Assembly: GCA_030640385.1 (NCBI GenBank)
Contig: DAOWJL010000074.1
Span: 1 to 7,438 of the forward strand
Length of the DNA: 7,438 nt
Reading direction: 5' to 3'
Source: Dehalococcoidia bacterium
GTDB lineage: Bacteria > Chloroflexota > Dehalococcoidia > Dehalococcoidales > G020351185
Shown piece after piece: positions 4,771 through 7,438 of the stretch. Positions within the stretch are counted from its first letter, which is position 1. Each line of letters starts with the position of its first letter. The notes beneath the pieces were generated by a model. It saw nothing but the letters and a program-made list of their open reading frames with translations, was not told where the DNA came from and did not search any database. Made by a program: the position numbers and the translations under genes.

Positions 4771-6158
4771 GTTCTGCTATAAATAATAAGGAACTGCGTA
4801 AGTTACCGTCTATAGAGAAAATCCTGGAAGCGGCTGAAATCAAGCCTGAAATAGACAGGTACTCGCGGGCACTGGTAACCCGGGCGGCGCAGACCGTGCT
4901 GGACGAAACCCGCCGGCAGATCGTTGAAGGTGCTATCTGCCCCGGGGAAGATGAACTATTTGGACGGATCAGGCGCTTCTTAATCCGGGAGTGGCCCGGT
5001 TTCTTAAACCCGGTGATTAATGCCACCGGCGTTATAATACATACCAACCTTGGCCGGGCGCCTTTATCACAGCCGGCGCTTGAGTCTTTATCAAACCTCA
5101 GTGGCAATTTCTGTAATCTGGAATACGACCTGTTGGGCGGCAAGCGTGGTGCCAGGGCAAGGGAAGTAGAGAAGCTGCTGTGCCTGCTGACCGGTGCCGA
5201 AAGTGCCCTGGTGGTTAACAACAATGCCGCCGCCGTCCTGCTGGTGCTGATTGTACTTGCCCGAAACAAGGAGGTTATCGTCTCGCGGGGAGAGCTGGTG
5301 CAGATTGGCGGTGGCTTCCGTGTCCCTGAAATTATGCAGCAGAGTGGCGTCCGCCTCGTAGAAGTTGGTACTACCAACCAGACCTATATCAAGGATTATG
5401 AGCAGGCTATAGGCGGTGAAAGCGCTATGCTATTAAAGGTACATCAGAGTAATTTTATAATCAAAGGTTTCACACATTCGGTTAGCACCTCAGAGTTAAA
5501 AGCACTGGGCAAAAAACACGATTTGCCGGTTATCTATGACCTGGGTAGCGGGGCTATGCTCAATACCGAAGACTTTATGTCGGCTCATGAGCCGACAGTT
5601 CAGGAGGCGCTGGCAGACGGTAGTGATGTTGTCTGTTTCAGCGGTGATAAGCTTCTGGGCGGACCTCAGGCTGGTATAATCCTGGGTAAAAAGTCCTGTG
5701 TTGATAGACTCCGCAGCCACCCCATGATGAGGGTAATTCGTATCGACAAAATGGTGGCGGCAGCACTGGCGGTTACTCTCAAGCACTATCTGCAGAAGGA
5801 AGCCGTGGAGAAGATTCCCGTCTGGCAAATGATAGCCGTCAGCCTCGAAGAGATTGAATCCAGAGCTGAGTCTGTTGTTAAAAAGCTGGCAGATGTCGGA
5901 ATAATAGCCGGTATAATAGATGGCAGTAGTATGGTGGGCGGCGGTTCGTTACCGGACCAGACATTACCTACCAGACTGGTAGCCATAAAACCGCCATACC
6001 CGTTGGTGGACTTCACCTCCCGGCTGCGGCTGGCAACGCCGCCCTTGCTGGGCAGGGTTGAGGATGAACATTTCCTCATTGATATGCGTACCGTTATGCC
6101 ATCTCTGGATGATATACTGGTTAAAGTTATAAAAAGCGTATCGTCCAAAGCGGAATAA
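4767..6158 (+). CDS. selA: L-seryl-tRNA(Sec) selenium transferase (selenocysteine synthase)
   Basis: PLP-dependent cytosolic enzyme that converts Ser-tRNA-Sec to Sec-tRNA-Sec using selenophosphate; the E. coli enzyme is a decamer. The protein is 463 residues, equal to E. coli SelA. The PLP lysine is K295 in FSGDKLLGGPQAG (291-303), again matching E. coli numbering. Other family segments: LPSIEKIL at 13-20, the usual SelA N-terminus; NATGVIIHTNLGRAPLS at 85-101; NLEYDLLGGKRGAR at 117-130; VVNNNAAAV at 149-157; VGTTNQT at 200-206; YDLGSG at 257-262. No truncation or frameshift is seen. ATG at 4767 overlaps the selD stop (ATGA) and has no clear Shine-Dalgarno, so translation is probably coupled to selD. 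SelB follows after 5 nt. Confidence 0.97.
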   Translation: MSSAINNKELRKLPSIEKILEAAEIKPEIDRYSRALVTRAAQTVLDETRRQIVEGAICPGEDELFGRIRRFLIREWPGFLNPVINATGVIIHTNLGRAPLSQPALESLSNLSGNFCNLEYDLLGGKRGARAREVEKLLCLLTGAESALVVNNNAAAVLLVLIVLARNKEVIVSRGELVQIGGGFRVPEIMQQSGVRLVEVGTTNQTYIKDYEQAIGGESAMLLKVHQSNFIIKGFTHSVSTSELKALGKKHDLPVIYDLGSGAMLNTEDFMSAHEPTVQEALADGSDVVCFSGDKLLGGPQAGIILGKKSCVDRLRSHPMMRVIRIDKMVAAALAVTLKHYLQKEAVEKIPVWQMIAVSLEEIESRAESVVKKLADVGIIAGIIDGSSMVGGGSLPDQTLPTRLVAIKPPYPLVDFTSRLRLATPPLLGRVEDEHFLIDMRTVMPSLDDILVKVIKSVSSKAE

Positions 6159-6163
6159 TAACC

Positions 6164-7438
6164 ATGTTGACCATTGGCACGGCCGGGCATATTGACCACG
6201 GTAAATCCTCTCTTGTTAAGGCGCTGACTTTTATAGACCCGGATAGATTACCTGAAGAAAAGGAGCGCGGTATGACCATAGACTTGGGTTTTGCCTGGCT
6301 GCAGGCATCTTCCGGAGAGATGGTCGGCATCGTCGATGTTCCGGGGCATGAGCACTTTGTACGCAATGTAATACCCGGGCTGGGTGGCATCGACGCCGCC
6401 CTGCTGGTTGTCGCCGCTGATGACGGCTGGATGCCGCAGACAGAGGAGCATGTGCAGATTCTGGACATGCTGGGTGTGAAAGATGGCATCGTTGCCCTGA
6501 CAAAGATTGACCTTATTGATGACCCTGACTGGCTGGAGTTGGTTGAAAAGGAGATAGCGGAAAAGTTAGCACTAACCGGCCTGAGGAATGCACCCATAAT
6601 AAGGGTCAGCAGCAAAAACGGCAGCGGTATTCAGCAGCTGAAAGAAGCCATTGACAGGCTGGTACTGGAACTGGTTCCCAGGAAGGATATCGGTAAACCA
6701 CGCCTGCCGGTAGATCGTGTATTTACGATGAAGGGGAGTGGAGTGGTGGTAACCGGGACGCTCATCAACGGCAGCCTCTCTGCCGGCGATGAAGTCTTTG
6801 TCTCTCCGGGCGGGCAGGCGGCACACATCCGCTCTATAGAGAGCTATAAGCAGCAGGTGAACAGGGCACAACCGGGCAGCCGGGTAGCCCTTAACCTTAC
6901 AGGTGTTAAAAAGTCTGGCCTTGAGCGTGGCGATATTATTATGGCAATTAACGCCAGAACAAGTCGTATAGTCGATGTTGAGTTGAGATTGATACCGCGA
7001 CTTGCCAATCCCCTGAAAACAAATAGTGAACTTGTATTCTATTTAGAGACCAGGGAGCTTCTGGGCAGGATAATTTTATTCGGCAGGAATGAAGTCCCGG
7101 CGGCGGGAACAGCTATGGCTCAAATCCGCTTTAACAGTGGTGTATCGACATATATCGGCGAGCACTTTATCGTCAGGCGGCAGTCGCCGGCGGTTACCAT
7201 CGGTGGCGGCGTTATTTTGGACCCGCCGGCGGCTAAGTTTAGAGTCAGAGATACAGATAAAACAATCGCTTTTCTTGAGCGTCGGAAAAGCCTTGCACTT
7301 GGAGAATTAGTACTGACGGAAGTGGAAAAGAGCAGGTATATAGAGAGAAAAGGATTTCTGGAAAACTGCTGTTATTCGGCAACGGAAGTAGCCGACCATA
7401 TAAAACTGCTCCGGGAACAGAACCGGCTTGTGGCAACC
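6164..7438 (+). CDS. selB: Selenocysteine-specific elongation factor SelB (3' end outside window)
   Basis: GTPase that brings Sec-tRNA-Sec to the ribosome at UGA codons marked by a SECIS hairpin. The frame is open from ATG 6164 to the edge of the window, 425 codons, about two thirds of a typical bacterial SelB of 600 or more residues. GTPase motifs: GHIDHGKSS at 8-16 (G1), T38 in GMTIDLGF (G2), DVPGHEHFV at 58-66 (G3), TKID at 113-116 (G4), SSK at 149-151 (G5). EF-Tu-like beta-barrel domains follow (about 175-350), with VDRVFTMKGSGVVVTGTL at 183-200 conserved in SelB and the SelB-type ending VTIGGGVILDP. The last residues appear to enter the C-terminal winged-helix region that reads the SECIS hairpin; most of it is outside. 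The start lies 5 nt after the selA stop without a strong Shine-Dalgarno (GGAA at 6152-6155), suggesting coupling. Confidence 0.96.
   Translation, partial: MLTIGTAGHIDHGKSSLVKALTFIDPDRLPEEKERGMTIDLGFAWLQASSGEMVGIVDVPGHEHFVRNVIPGLGGIDAALLVVAADDGWMPQTEEHVQILDMLGVKDGIVALTKIDLIDDPDWLELVEKEIAEKLALTGLRNAPIIRVSSKNGSGIQQLKEAIDRLVLELVPRKDIGKPRLPVDRVFTMKGSGVVVTGTLINGSLSAGDEVFVSPGGQAAHIRSIESYKQQVNRAQPGSRVALNLTGVKKSGLERGDIIMAINARTSRIVDVELRLIPRLANPLKTNSELVFYLETRELLGRIILFGRNEVPAAGTAMAQIRFNSGVSTYIGEHFIVRRQSPAVTIGGGVILDPPAAKFRVRDTDKTIAFLERRKSLALGELVLTEVEKSRYIERKGFLENCCYSATEVADHIKLLREQNRLVAT

Overview
The window is a stretch of bacterial chromosome with a complete selenocysteine (Sec) locus, selC-selD-selA-selB, preceded by two unrelated-looking genes. 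Bacterial rather than archaeal or eukaryotic origin is indicated by SelA (bacterial-type selenocysteine synthase), Shine-Dalgarno sequences, sigma70-like promoters and a recoding hairpin inside the coding region just after the UGA. Moderate GC, frequent TTG starts, and a UbiA/MenA-type prenyltransferase beside a B12-binding radical SAM protein would fit an anaerobe such as a Dehalococcoidia-type Chloroflexota. That placement is a guess from gene content and is not demonstrated by the sequence.

Layout, all main genes on +: 90-1004 encodes a UbiA-family (MenA-like) membrane prenyltransferase. 1134-2849 encodes a cobalamin-binding-domain/radical SAM protein of unknown substrate, closed by a perfect 13-bp hairpin terminator (2865-2900). 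2901-3586 is AT-rich and has no recognisable gene. It holds an 11-bp inverted repeat, a possible minus-strand micro-transcript with a 27-codon ORF, a possible 43-codon plus-strand ORF with a strong Shine-Dalgarno, and at its right end promoter sequences facing the sel genes. 3587-3680 is tRNA-Sec (anticodon TCA). 3727-4770 is selD, 4767-6158 selA, and 6164 to the window edge selB, which is cut after 425 codons.

The sel genes form one tight unit: selC is 46 nt from selD, selD and selA overlap by ATGA, and selA and selB are 5 nt apart. SelD makes selenophosphate, SelA converts Ser-tRNA-Sec to Sec-tRNA-Sec, tRNA-Sec reads UGA, and SelB delivers it to UGA codons followed by a SECIS hairpin. The selD gene itself has an in-frame UGA at codon 17, the position of the catalytic Cys17 of E. 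coli SelD, followed by a SECIS-like hairpin. SelD is therefore almost certainly a selenoprotein, and its supply of selenophosphate depends on the pathway it feeds. Automatic gene calling would cut the gene to 322 codons and lose the catalytic residue.

The most unusual details are this recoded selD with a TTG start, a tRNA-Sec acceptor/T branch that appears one base pair shorter than the 13-bp form (a bulged or mismatched C6), an extended -10 box placed so that the transcript could start at tRNA base 1, and the cryptic elements in the 2.9-3.45 kb gap.
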